From: Marinobacter nanhaiticus D15-8W
GTDB lineage: Bacteria; Pseudomonadota; Gammaproteobacteria; Pseudomonadales; Oleiphilaceae
DNA: 64,000 nucleotides
Reading direction: 5' to 3'
Assembly: GCF_036511935.1 (NCBI RefSeq)
Contig: NZ_AP028878.1
Location: 3,100,001-3,164,000, forward strand
The first letter of the stretch is position 1. Every line of letters begins with the position of its first letter. Shown one piece after another: positions 9,970 through 17,979 of the stretch. The notes below the pieces were generated by a model. The model was not told the origin of the DNA. It did not search any database and worked only from the letters and a program-made list of their open reading frames with translations. The translations under genes were made by a program, and so were the position numbers.

Positions 9970-12456
9970 TCACTCCAAACGGCGCAAGAGCAGCATCGGC
10001 GACACCCGGAGCACCGGATTGAGCTGCCAGCGACCGAACAGCGCAAGCACCACCGCACTGATCAGCGGCAGACCGATGACTACGTTCCAATGCCACTGGA
10101 AGGTGCCCTGGAACATCCGGTATTGCAGGGCCCACACCGCCACTTCCGCCGCCAGCACTCCGAGGATACCGGCAAACAGCCCCAAGAGGGCGAATTCCAG
10201 CATGGTGCTGTTGACCAGTAGACGCTGGCGCCCGCCCAGGGTCCGCAGCAGCGCACCTTCCCGTTGCCGATCCTGTAGCGTAGCACTCACCACCGCTGCC
10301 ATGACCACGATTGCAGCCGCCAGGATCAGGGCCAGGATGGCCTCGATAGCCTGGGTCACTTGCGCCACGATTTCCCGGATGCGTTCGATGATATGATCGA
10401 TCTCCAGCACCGAGATCGTGGGGAACTCGCGGGTGAACGCATTCAACAGTTCCTTGCGCTCAGGCTCCAGGTGAAAGCTGGTAATCCACGTCGCCGGCAT
10501 ACTCTCCAGCGCACCGCCAGGCGGAAATGCCATGTAGAAATTCGGTTTCATGCTGTCCCACTGAACGGTGCGGATGCTCTTGATCGGTTCGGTGATCTTC
10601 TGTGAGCCAATGGTGAAGCCCAGCACATCGCCGACTTTCACCCCGAGCCGGTCCGCCAGCTCCGCTTCGATCGACACGCCCTCGGTGGTGCCCGGGGCAA
10701 ACCACTGCCCCCTGACGACACGGTTGTCTTCCGGCAAATCGTCCATCCACGTGAGGTTCAGTTCGCGGTTGAGCGCATTCACATCCCGATCCTTGCTGAC
10801 GGCCTCGCGCACCGGCTGGCCGTTGAGCTCCGTCAGGCGGCCACGCACCATCGGGTACAACGTATCCGTGGTCAGATCATGGTCGGTGAGGAATTCTCGA
10901 ACATCGTCGACCGCATCCGGACTGATGTTGATCAGGAAATGGTTGGGCGCATCGGCCGGCAACTGTGCCTGCCAGTCGTCCAGGAGCGACGAGCGCACAA
11001 GAATCAAGGTTGCGGCCAACATCAGCGTCATGGCGAAAACCGCGATCTGCGACAAACTCGCCTTGCGATGGCGATAGAGGCCCACCAGTGCCAGCCGCCA
11101 GGCATTGCCCCCACCGACCATACGACGCAGGCCCAGCACCAGCAGCCAACCGAGCACCGCCAGGACGACGAGCAGCGCCGTCAGGCCACCCAACAGCGCC
11201 AGCACCATCCATAGCTCGCCAGCGTAGAGCCAGACCAGACCAAAGATAGCTACAACCGCAATAATGCCGTCCCGCAGTACACCACTGCCGCCCTCACCGG
11301 GCTGCGCGCGCAATACCCGCATGGCCGGCACCTGGCGCAAACGCTGGATGGGTGGATAGGCAAAGGCAAACAGTGAGACCAGTGCAGTAATCAGGGCCGG
11401 CCCCAGCGCACCGATATCGACGCGGAAATCCACTTCGCGCTCGAGCACGTTGGCGGTCAGCGATGCCAGCCCCCAGAAAATGGGCAGTGCCACCAATAGT
11501 CCCACCAGGGTACCGACGACACCCCACAGCGCGAGTCGTCGGATATACACACCGGAAATCCGGCGGCCAGGTACCCCCAGCGTTTTAAGCAGCGCCACCG
11601 TGTCCCGTTGGCCAAGGGCATACTGGCGACTCGCCACCGCCACCGCCACCGCCGCCAGCAGCACCGCGAGACTGCCGCCAAGCAGCAGGAACCGCCGTGC
11701 CTTGGCCAACGATTCCGACAGGGTCTCGCCGTCTTCGATGCTCTCCCACTCGTGGCTCGGCGAGAAACGCGGTTGCAGCCACTCATAGTAGCTATCCAGC
11801 ACGTCCGACTCGCCCGCAAACAGATTCACATACTCGACGCGACTGCCCTGCTGGATCACACCGGTGGCGGGCACATCGTCAGCATGCATCATGATGCGTG
11901 GCGCCAGGGCGGACATACTGAAACCACCGTCAGGCTCACGAATCAGCAGGCCGGTCACTTTTAGGGAGGAATTGCCGACCTCCACGGTACCACCGATATC
12001 GACTTCGAGCAGGCGAAGAAGGCGCGGGTTGATCCAGACCTCACCGCGACCGGGCCCACCACCTACCATTTGTCTCGGCGCATCCGGGCCGGACTGGAAC
12101 TCAACCTCACCGCGCAGCGGGTAATCGGCATCAACGGCTTTCACCGATACCAGCTGAAAGTTGCCGGCACCGAAAACCATGGTTGAAAACTCGACCATTC
12201 GTGCGGTTTCAAGGCCACGGCTTTCCGCCTCGTCGCGCCAGGCCTGGGGTATGGGTTCGCCGTTCTCGCTTTCCAGTTGGCGGTCACCCGCGAGGAACGC
12301 AGAGGCCGACGTCACCAACGTATGCTGCAGGTGGCTGGCAAACAGTGCGATAGTCGCGACCGTAGCCACCGCGACAACCAGGGCCGCGACCAGGACGCGG
12401 ACATCCCGTTCGCGCCAGTCGCGACCCGTGTTCGTCAAGCGTTTCGAGGCAGCCAT
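9970..12456 (-). CDS. ybbP: ABC transporter permease, FtsX family (YbbP-like)
   Basis: Inner-membrane protein of 828 residues with an N-terminal anchor helix near residues 22-45, a large periplasmic domain, and FtsX-type helix clusters near 255-360, 400-440 and 710-810. This ten-helix layout fits YbbP of the LolE/MacB-like MlaC-independent group, which pairs with a small ATPase and is thought to move lipid or hydrophobic substrate rather than import solutes. The start abuts the ATPase stop by one base, so they form a coupled unit. The divergent tesA gene completes the tesA-ybbA-ybbP locus known from E. coli. Substrate unknown. Confidence 0.88.
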   Translation of the reverse strand: MAASKRLTNTGRDWRERDVRVLVAALVVAVATVATIALFASHLQHTLVTSASAFLAGDRQLESENGEPIPQAWRDEAESRGLETARMVEFSTMVFGAGNFQLVSVKAVDADYPLRGEVEFQSGPDAPRQMVGGGPGRGEVWINPRLLRLLEVDIGGTVEVGNSSLKVTGLLIREPDGGFSMSALAPRIMMHADDVPATGVIQQGSRVEYVNLFAGESDVLDSYYEWLQPRFSPSHEWESIEDGETLSESLAKARRFLLLGGSLAVLLAAVAVAVASRQYALGQRDTVALLKTLGVPGRRISGVYIRRLALWGVVGTLVGLLVALPIFWGLASLTANVLEREVDFRVDIGALGPALITALVSLFAFAYPPIQRLRQVPAMRVLRAQPGEGGSGVLRDGIIAVVAIFGLVWLYAGELWMVLALLGGLTALLVVLAVLGWLLVLGLRRMVGGGNAWRLALVGLYRHRKASLSQIAVFAMTLMLAATLILVRSSLLDDWQAQLPADAPNHFLINISPDAVDDVREFLTDHDLTTDTLYPMVRGRLTELNGQPVREAVSKDRDVNALNRELNLTWMDDLPEDNRVVRGQWFAPGTTEGVSIEAELADRLGVKVGDVLGFTIGSQKITEPIKSIRTVQWDSMKPNFYMAFPPGGALESMPATWITSFHLEPERKELLNAFTREFPTISVLEIDHIIERIREIVAQVTQAIEAILALILAAAIVVMAAVVSATLQDRQREGALLRTLGGRQRLLVNSTMLEFALLGLFAGILGVLAAEVAVWALQYRMFQGTFQWHWNVVIGLPLISAVVLALFGRWQLNPVLRVSPMLLLRRLE

Positions 12457-13166
12457 CAGACGGCAACCCCCTGCGCCGCAACGCCCCGGGTCTCAGAGAC
12501 TTCACCGGCCTCGATCGATAGCTGCCGTTCACAGCGCGCCGCCAGGTGTTCGTCGTGGGTCACCATCACTAACGTGGTCCCCTGCTCCTGGTTGAGCGCC
12601 ATTAATAAGTCGGACACGGCCTGTCCGGTATTATTGTCGAGGTTGCCTGTAGGTTCGTCGGCGAAGAGAATCTTTGGGTGTGCGGCAAACGCCCGTGCAA
12701 TCGCCACGCGTTGCTGTTCACCACCGGAAAGTTGACGTGGCGTATGCTGGAGACGTTCACCGAGCCCGACCCGCTGCAGTAGTTCCCGCGCCTGTGACTC
12801 GGCATCTGACTGCCCGGACAGCTCCAGCGGCAGCATCACGTTTTCAAGGGCTGTCAGGGCGGGCAACAGCTGGAACGACTGGAACACGAAGCCGACGCGC
12901 TGGGCCCGCAGACTGGCTCGCTCATCCTCGCTGAATTCGCTGATGGGCTGTCCGTCCAGTTCGACGCGGCCATGGCTTGGGGTATCGAGGCCGGCCAGCA
13001 GCCCCAGTAGCGTGGTCTTCCCCGAGCCGGAACGACCGACAATCGCCACCGATTCGCCCTTCTCGATCGTGAGATTGACCTTGTGCAGGATTCTCAGCGT
13101 ATCGCTTCCCAGATCAACCTCGTGACTGAGATCGGTCACCTTGAGTATGTCTGTTCTGGTTGCCAC
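12456..13166 (-). CDS. ybbA: ABC transporter ATP-binding protein (YbbA-like)
   Basis: ATPase subunit of 236 residues for the YbbP permease. Walker A is GRSGSGKT, the signature is LSGGEQQR, and Walker B is ILFADEPTG, followed by the D loop and VMVTHDEHLA switch His. I place the start at the GTG at 13166, because GAGGAG lies five bases upstream and the protein then begins MAVATRTDILKV, close in length to E. coli YbbA (228). A longer frame open to 13241 adds 25 residues with no family support and would run into the divergent tesA promoter. Confidence 0.9.
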   Translation of the reverse strand: MATRTDILKVTDLSHEVDLGSDTLRILHKVNLTIEKGESVAIVGRSGSGKTTLLGLLAGLDTPSHGRVELDGQPISEFSEDERASLRAQRVGFVFQSFQLLPALTALENVMLPLELSGQSDAESQARELLQRVGLGERLQHTPRQLSGGEQQRVAIARAFAAHPKILFADEPTGNLDNNTGQAVSDLLMALNQEQGTTLVMVTHDEHLAARCERQLSIEAGEVSETRGVAAQGVAV

Positions 13167-13278
13167 GGCCACTCCTCGACGGTAGAAATAACGGGGTCCG
13201 ATGACAGGCTGCCATAGGCGATACCATGACAGGCGCTTCATCAGACGGTTTCTTGATTAACAACGGTTCAATCTGACA

Positions 13279-13923
13279 ATGGATACGGGATTTATGTTCC
13301 GGAGATCAATCGTTTTTTGTTTTCTCGCCCTGTTCGCCCAGCTTGCCATGGCCAATCAACCGACGGTCCTGGTAATGGGCGATAGCCTCAGCGCCGCCTA
13401 TGGCGTTCAGACGGAAAAGGCTTGGGTCAACCTGCTGCGCCAGCGGCTTGAACAGCAAGGCTTCAAACAGTGGCAAGTGGCCAACGCCAGTATCAGCGGA
13501 GAGACGACCGACGGTGGTGAACGTCGGCTGCCCGATCTGCTGGAGCGGCACGATCCCCAGATCGTCATCCTCGAACTGGGCGGTAACGACGGTCTACGCG
13601 GGTTCCCGCCCAAGGTGACCCGTACCAACCTGGAAGACATGATCGAGCAGTCGAAGCAAAGCGGCGCCCGCGTCCTGCTGGTGGGTATCCAGATGCCGCC
13701 GAATTATGGCGAGCGATTTACCCAGGCCTTTGCCGCAATCTATCCCGACCTCGCTGAGGCCCATGACACGGCGCTAGTGCCCTTCTTCCTGGATGGGATC
13801 TATAACCGTGAGGGGTTCATGCAGGACGATGGCATCCACCCCACCGCAGAGGCGCAACCGGTTCTGCTCGACAACGTCTGGCCGCACCTCAAACCTCTGC
13901 TCGAGGCTGAATCCGGACAATGA
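13279..13923 (+). CDS. tesA: Arylesterase / lysophospholipase TesA (SGNH hydrolase)
   Basis: Exported esterase of 214 residues that hydrolyses acyl-CoA, lysophospholipid or aryl esters in the periplasm. A signal peptide covers about residues 1-25. The SGNH blocks are GDSLSAAYG with nucleophile Ser36, the Gly in the NASISGET block, GGNDGLRG for the oxyanion Asn, and DGIHPT for the catalytic Asp and His. An alternative start at the ATG at 13294 would trim five residues and fits the signal peptide slightly better. It is divergent from ybbA-ybbP, a conserved neighbourhood. Confidence 0.93.
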   Translation: MDTGFMFRRSIVFCFLALFAQLAMANQPTVLVMGDSLSAAYGVQTEKAWVNLLRQRLEQQGFKQWQVANASISGETTDGGERRLPDLLERHDPQIVILELGGNDGLRGFPPKVTRTNLEDMIEQSKQSGARVLLVGIQMPPNYGERFTQAFAAIYPDLAEAHDTALVPFFLDGIYNREGFMQDDGIHPTAEAQPVLLDNVWPHLKPLLEAESGQ

Positions 13924-13927
13924 GCAT

Positions 13928-14938
13928 CTAGACCAGGCCACGGAAGAACTGCAACGCCCGCCGTTCGGACCAGTAGTAGCCGTCACGTGCCAGTTCGACA
14001 AAACCCACGTGGCCACCCCAGCGCGGCGCTTCCAACTGCACACGGTCGCCCAACTGCGTTTTCTTCGAGGGAAAGCACGAGGGCGACAGGAAAGGGTCGT
14101 CCATCGCATTCACGATCAGCGACGGCACCCGGATTTCCGGTAGGCGCGGCAGGCAGGACGCCTGGGACCAGTAATGCTCGGCATCACGGAAACCATGCAG
14201 CGGCGCCGTGTAGCGGTCGTCGAACTGCTGGAAGCTACGGATCTGCTCATAGCCGTCGATGTCGATCAGATCCGGGAAACGTTGGGCCTTTTCCTTCATC
14301 TTGATGTGCAGGTCCCTGAGGAATCGCTGCATGTAGACCTTGCGGCTGGGGCGGGCCAGCATCGAGGCGCTGCCAGCCAGGTCGCAAGGCACCGAAAACG
14401 TCAGGCCGCCGCGGATACGGCTGTCAAGTTGGGCGCCCTCTTCCGCCAGGTACAACATCGTCAGGTTGCCACCCATGGAGAACCCGGACAGCCCCAGGCA
14501 TCGATACCGTGAGGGCGAATCCAGTGCAGCCCGAACCACCGCCCTCAGGTCCTCCGTAGAACCGCTGTGATAGAAGCGTGGTAGATGATTCATATGGCCT
14601 CCGCAGGAGCGGAAGTTCCATGCCAGCACGTCCCAACCATCTGCCAGGAGGGCCCGGCCCAGACCGAGAACATAGGGTCGCCGGCTATGCCCCTCCAGCC
14701 CATGGGACAGTATCGCCAACCGGTCGCTGCCCTGCTCGTACCAGTCGAGATGCAACTCATCGCCGTCTTTGGTCTTCAACACCGACTCCCGGGGCATCAT
14801 GAGTTCGACATGCCTGAAAAGCGTGGGCCACACGGATTGCAGGTGGCCGCTCCGCAACCAGAGCGGGGGCCGATAACTTTGGCTGTCACTGGCGAGATCG
14901 GCTGGGAGTGGATAGAAATCGGATGGATGCCCGGTCAT
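13928..14938 (-). CDS. yheT: YheT-family alpha/beta hydrolase
   Basis: Cytoplasmic serine hydrolase of 336 residues, related to E. coli YheT and eukaryotic ABHD1/3-type lipases. The nucleophile elbow is GFSMGGN, the acid Asp lies in NAMDDPFL, and the His in WGGHVGFVE. The early SHGLEGHSRRPY block is typical of the family. Substrate unknown; ester or lipid hydrolysis is expected. It converges on tesA with a four-base gap and no visible terminator between them. Confidence 0.9.
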   Translation of the reverse strand: MTGHPSDFYPLPADLASDSQSYRPPLWLRSGHLQSVWPTLFRHVELMMPRESVLKTKDGDELHLDWYEQGSDRLAILSHGLEGHSRRPYVLGLGRALLADGWDVLAWNFRSCGGHMNHLPRFYHSGSTEDLRAVVRAALDSPSRYRCLGLSGFSMGGNLTMLYLAEEGAQLDSRIRGGLTFSVPCDLAGSASMLARPSRKVYMQRFLRDLHIKMKEKAQRFPDLIDIDGYEQIRSFQQFDDRYTAPLHGFRDAEHYWSQASCLPRLPEIRVPSLIVNAMDDPFLSPSCFPSKKTQLGDRVQLEAPRWGGHVGFVELARDGYYWSERRALQFFRGLV

Positions 14939-14977
14939 GGTCGTATTGCGATGTCCTCAATTTTCCCTGGCAGAGGG

Positions 14978-15006
14978 TTGACCCCTTCCTACAACTTCCT
15001 TAATAT
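14978..15006 (+). promoter_or_regulatory. Sigma-70 promoter of tRNA-Asn (first copy)
   Basis: TTGACC (14978-14983), a 17-base spacer and TAATAT (15001-15006) lie 24 bases before the mature tRNA. The discriminator is GCGCGCC, the GC-rich type that makes stable-RNA promoters sensitive to ppGpp. The second tRNA-Asn copy has the same layout. Confidence 0.85.
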
Positions 15007-15030
15007 GCGCGCCTGCTGAGACACAGCTGT

Positions 15031-15106
15031 TCCCCGATAGCTCAGTTGGTAGAGCAACGGACTGTTAATCCGTTTGTCGCTGGTTCGAGCCCAGCTCGGG
15101 GAGCCA
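15031..15106 (+). tRNA. tRNA-Asn (GTT), copy 1
   Basis: 76 bases with a seven-pair acceptor stem TCCCCGA/TCGGGGA, discriminator G, encoded CCA, D-loop AGCTCAGTTGGTAGAGC, anticodon loop CTGTTAA and T-loop GGTTCGAGCC. It is identical to the copy at 30251-30326. It has its own promoter and terminator. Confidence 0.98.
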
Positions 15107-15116
15107 CCGAATTCCG

Positions 15117-15143
15117 AAGGCCGCTCAATCGAGCGGCCTTTTT
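15117..15143 (+). terminator. Terminator of tRNA-Asn copy 1
   Basis: GGCCGCTC (15119-15126), loop AATC, GAGCGGCC (15131-15138), then a run of T. It starts ten bases after the tRNA. Confidence 0.9.
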
Positions 15144-15182
15144 CGTTTACGGACACCGTTCCCGGAACGACGTCCCCTGCCC

Positions 15183-16478
15183 TCAGTCCAGGCTCTCCAA
15201 TTCAATATACCGACGAAGCACCTGATAGAGCGTGTAGCCGTCCTTTGCACCGGCCATTTCCCGGATCGAATGCATGGCAAACTGCGGCACACCGATATCC
15301 AGGGTGCGGACGCCCAGGTTGCCGGCCGTCAACGGCCCGATAGTGCTGCCACACCCCATATCCGTACGCACCACAAAGGTTTGGCACGGCAGGTCCAGGG
15401 TTTCACTCAGATGGCGATACAGCGCTGCCGTCCGACTGTTGGTGGCGTAGCGCTGGTTATTGTTCACCTTGATCACCGGCCCGGCATTCAACAGCGGGCC
15501 ATGGTTGCCGTCATGACGGTCTGCATAATTGGGATGCACGCCATGGGCGTTGTCGGCGGATACCATCATGGATCGGGCAATCACTCGCGGCCGCTGCGCT
15601 GCGCCGACCCAACGATCCAGCAGCGACGACAGGAATGGCCCCTGGGCGCCTTCCGCTGACATGCTGCCCACTTCCTCATGATCGTTGCAAACCAGCACCG
15701 CCGGCTGGGCGGAATCCGCATCGAGCAATGCCTGCAGACCGATAAAGCAGCTCAGCAGGTTATCCAGTCGGGCCGAAGCGATAAATTCGCCGTTGAGCCC
15801 CACCGTGGACGGTGGCTGGGTGTCGTAAAAACTCAATTCGTAGTCCAGCACCTTGGCCACGTCCGCCTGCGGATGCTCTTCCCGGAGCTGGTGCGCCAGC
15901 AGTTCCTTGAACGGCACTGCGTCTTTCTCGGGCGCCTGCATAAGGAGTGGCGGAATATCCGTCTGCGGGTTGACCGTGCGGCTATTGTTCGCCTCCCGAT
16001 CCAGGTGGATCGCCAGACTGGGGACCGTCGCCACCGGCCTACTGAAATTGATCAGTCCGTCGCGCAAGCGACCCTTGCCATCCACGTAGCTAACCCGGCC
16101 GGCGAGGGAAAGGTCCCGGTCGAACCAGGGGCTGAGCAATGCACCGCCATAGACCTCGACACCCAACTGGTAGTATCCCTTACGGAACAGCTCCGGGTTC
16201 GGCTTGACCCGCAGGCATGGGCTGTCGGTGTGCGCACCGATCATCCGGACACCCTGCTTTACCGGGTCGCCATGTCCGGTCTGGAAGGCAATGATGGTTG
16301 AGTCATTACGGGTGACGTAGTAGCGCTGGCCACTAGCCAGGCTCCATTCGGCCTGCTCATCCAGCCGCTCGAAACCGGCAGCTTCCAAGCGTTGGGCCAT
16401 CTGCTCGACAGCGTGATAAGGCGTCGGTGAATTCTTGAGGAAATCAAAAAGCTGTTGATTGAAAACCGCGTTATCCAT
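15183..16478 (-). CDS. apeB: M18-family aminopeptidase ApeB
   Basis: Cytoplasmic zinc aminopeptidase of 431 residues, the usual length for the family. The metal and catalytic motifs are [33 protein letters not shown] and the C-terminal [13 protein letters not shown]. It removes N-terminal residues, probably acidic or neutral ones, from peptides. I use the ATG at 16478, which gives [14 protein letters not shown], the family's normal beginning. An upstream ATG at 16553 would add 25 unsupported residues, and neither start has a strong ribosome site. Convergent with the tRNA-Asn unit. Confidence 0.93.
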   Translation of the reverse strand: MDNAVFNQQLFDFLKNSPTPYHAVEQMAQRLEAAGFERLDEQAEWSLASGQRYYVTRNDSTIIAFQTGHGDPVKQGVRMIGAHTDSPCLRVKPNPELFRKGYYQLGVEVYGGALLSPWFDRDLSLAGRVSYVDGKGRLRDGLINFSRPVATVPSLAIHLDREANNSRTVNPQTDIPPLLMQAPEKDAVPFKELLAHQLREEHPQADVAKVLDYELSFYDTQPPSTVGLNGEFIASARLDNLLSCFIGLQALLDADSAQPAVLVCNDHEEVGSMSAEGAQGPFLSSLLDRWVGAAQRPRVIARSMMVSADNAHGVHPNYADRHDGNHGPLLNAGPVIKVNNNQRYATNSRTAALYRHLSETLDLPCQTFVVRTDMGCGSTIGPLTAGNLGVRTLDIGVPQFAMHSIREMAGAKDGYTLYQVLRRYIELESLD

Positions 16479-16687
16479 CGTGGTCCATGCATCTGTTGGA
16501 AAGTGAAACTGGATTCGGGAATCCTCTGGCGTCAGTATCGCATGATCCGCCAATACGCTGAAATTGCGCCTTTCACTGAAGTCGTAAATGCGAAGGCCGT
16601 GCGGGCGCTCGGGCTATCGCCACCTCATCAATAGTGCCTCCATTCTGTTATCCTACGCTGCCCATTCAGTCCCTGTGGAATCTCTGC

Positions 16688-17182
16688 ATGCGCTTCCCCC
16701 AGTTTCTTGACATCGAATTCGTGGACACCGAAGAACTCTGCTTCCCAACGGCTATCGCCTGGTCACTGGCTGACGGCTCGATGAAGACCGTGGTGATCGA
16801 ACCCGACGAAGCCTGGCTGCCAGACGATCCGGACAGCGTCGATGTTGACCTGCGGTACCTGCAGGAACAGGGCGTGCCGCTTCTGGAACTGGCCCGCGAG
16901 CTCAACGAAGACCTCTCCGATCAGACCATTTTCGTCGACGGCCTGGATCCAGACGAAGGCCTGGTGGATTTACTGTTCGATGCCATCGAGATGCCGGTGC
17001 CGTTCGAACTGGCAACCGTCGATCACTTGGTCAAACACCTGTCCCGAGGCGAACTGGAGGACTGGCGCCGGGAATTGCTGTTCACCCACGGCCTCGATCC
17101 GCAACTGCCGGAAAGCGGCGTCTTCGCCCTGTTGATGCTGGCGCGGGACGAAGGCCTCATTCCAGAAGACGGGGATTTGTGA
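16688..17182 (+). CDS. Conserved hypothetical protein, possible degenerate DEDD exonuclease-like fold
   Basis: Acidic protein of 164 residues with no signal peptide. I do not recognise it with certainty. The opening FLDIEFVDTEELCFPTAIAW and the later TIFVDGLDPDEGLVDLLFDA have the look of the first two motifs (DxE, then a second Asp) of DEDD 3'-5' exonucleases of the RNase H fold, but the final HxxxD motif is not evident. Activity is therefore doubtful, and an inactive or regulatory relative is possible. The start is the ATG at 16688; an upstream in-frame ATG at 16634 adds 18 unlikely residues. It stands alone, divergent from apeB. Confidence 0.75.
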   Translation: MRFPQFLDIEFVDTEELCFPTAIAWSLADGSMKTVVIEPDEAWLPDDPDSVDVDLRYLQEQGVPLLELARELNEDLSDQTIFVDGLDPDEGLVDLLFDAIEMPVPFELATVDHLVKHLSRGELEDWRRELLFTHGLDPQLPESGVFALLMLARDEGLIPEDGDL

Positions 17183-17337
17183 CCTGGGTCGACGCATCCA
17201 GGCGTTGTAGTCGGCAGAATCAGTGACCATGTCAGGGGCGGCATGGTTCGTCTCCACTATCGTCCGCACACCCTGCACTGACAATAAGCAGAAGAACCGC
17301 CTCGCGCGGTCAGACTCCCAGGCCAGGAAAGCCCACT

Positions 17338-17961
17338 ATGTCGCCCCAACGCTTGTCGCTTGCCGCCGTATCCGCTGTTTTACTGTTCAACTGCCCACTC
17401 TCCTTTGCCCAGCAGCGCGAGGACCCATCAGAAGAAAGCCGCGCCGGCCTGGATTACATCGGCGTGCTGGGTACTGCACTGGAATATCGGAAAGTCGGCG
17501 AGGCGGCCGATGAGGATGGCGAAGGCTGGCTGAGCACCGGCAGTATCGTACTGGGCTCGCACATATCGGACCTGTTCCATGTCGAATTGCGTGCCGGAAC
17601 GGGGCTCACCGACTCCGAAGTTACCGATGACCTGACGCTGGAAATCGATTGGTTTGCCAGCTGGTATATGGGCATACACTACGGGCTGACCAACTTCTCC
17701 AATGTCTATGCCCAGGTCGGCTTCTCCCACGTCCAAGGTAGCGCCGACCTCCAGAACCGCGACGAACCCGAGAACAATGCCTACGATGATTTCGACGAGG
17801 ACTTTCCAGGCAGTTCCTTTGCCTTCAGTTGGCTCGCCGGTGTCGACCTTGAGGTGATGGATAGCACTTACCTGGTGCTGGAGGGTGGCCGCCTGTTCGA
17901 GGATACGGACACCTCCGCCAGCGGGTACCAGTTCAATGGCGGCCTGCGCTACGAGTTCTGA
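17338..17961 (+). CDS. Small outer-membrane beta-barrel protein
   Basis: Exported protein of 207 residues. The signal peptide covers about 1-25, with cleavage near SFAQQ. The mature part alternates aromatic and polar residues in eight or so amphipathic strands, for example WFASWYMGIHYGL and SSFAFSWLAGVDLEV, and ends in YEF, the terminal Phe used as the barrel assembly signal. An acidic loop (DEPENNAYDDFDEDF) sits between strands. It resembles OmpW/OmpA-like small barrels, but I cannot name a family. AGGAAAG precedes the ATG. Function unknown. Confidence 0.8.
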   Translation: MSPQRLSLAAVSAVLLFNCPLSFAQQREDPSEESRAGLDYIGVLGTALEYRKVGEAADEDGEGWLSTGSIVLGSHISDLFHVELRAGTGLTDSEVTDDLTLEIDWFASWYMGIHYGLTNFSNVYAQVGFSHVQGSADLQNRDEPENNAYDDFDEDFPGSSFAFSWLAGVDLEVMDSTYLVLEGGRLFEDTDTSASGYQFNGGLRYEF

Positions 17962-17979
17962 TCACCCTTCACCGAATCG

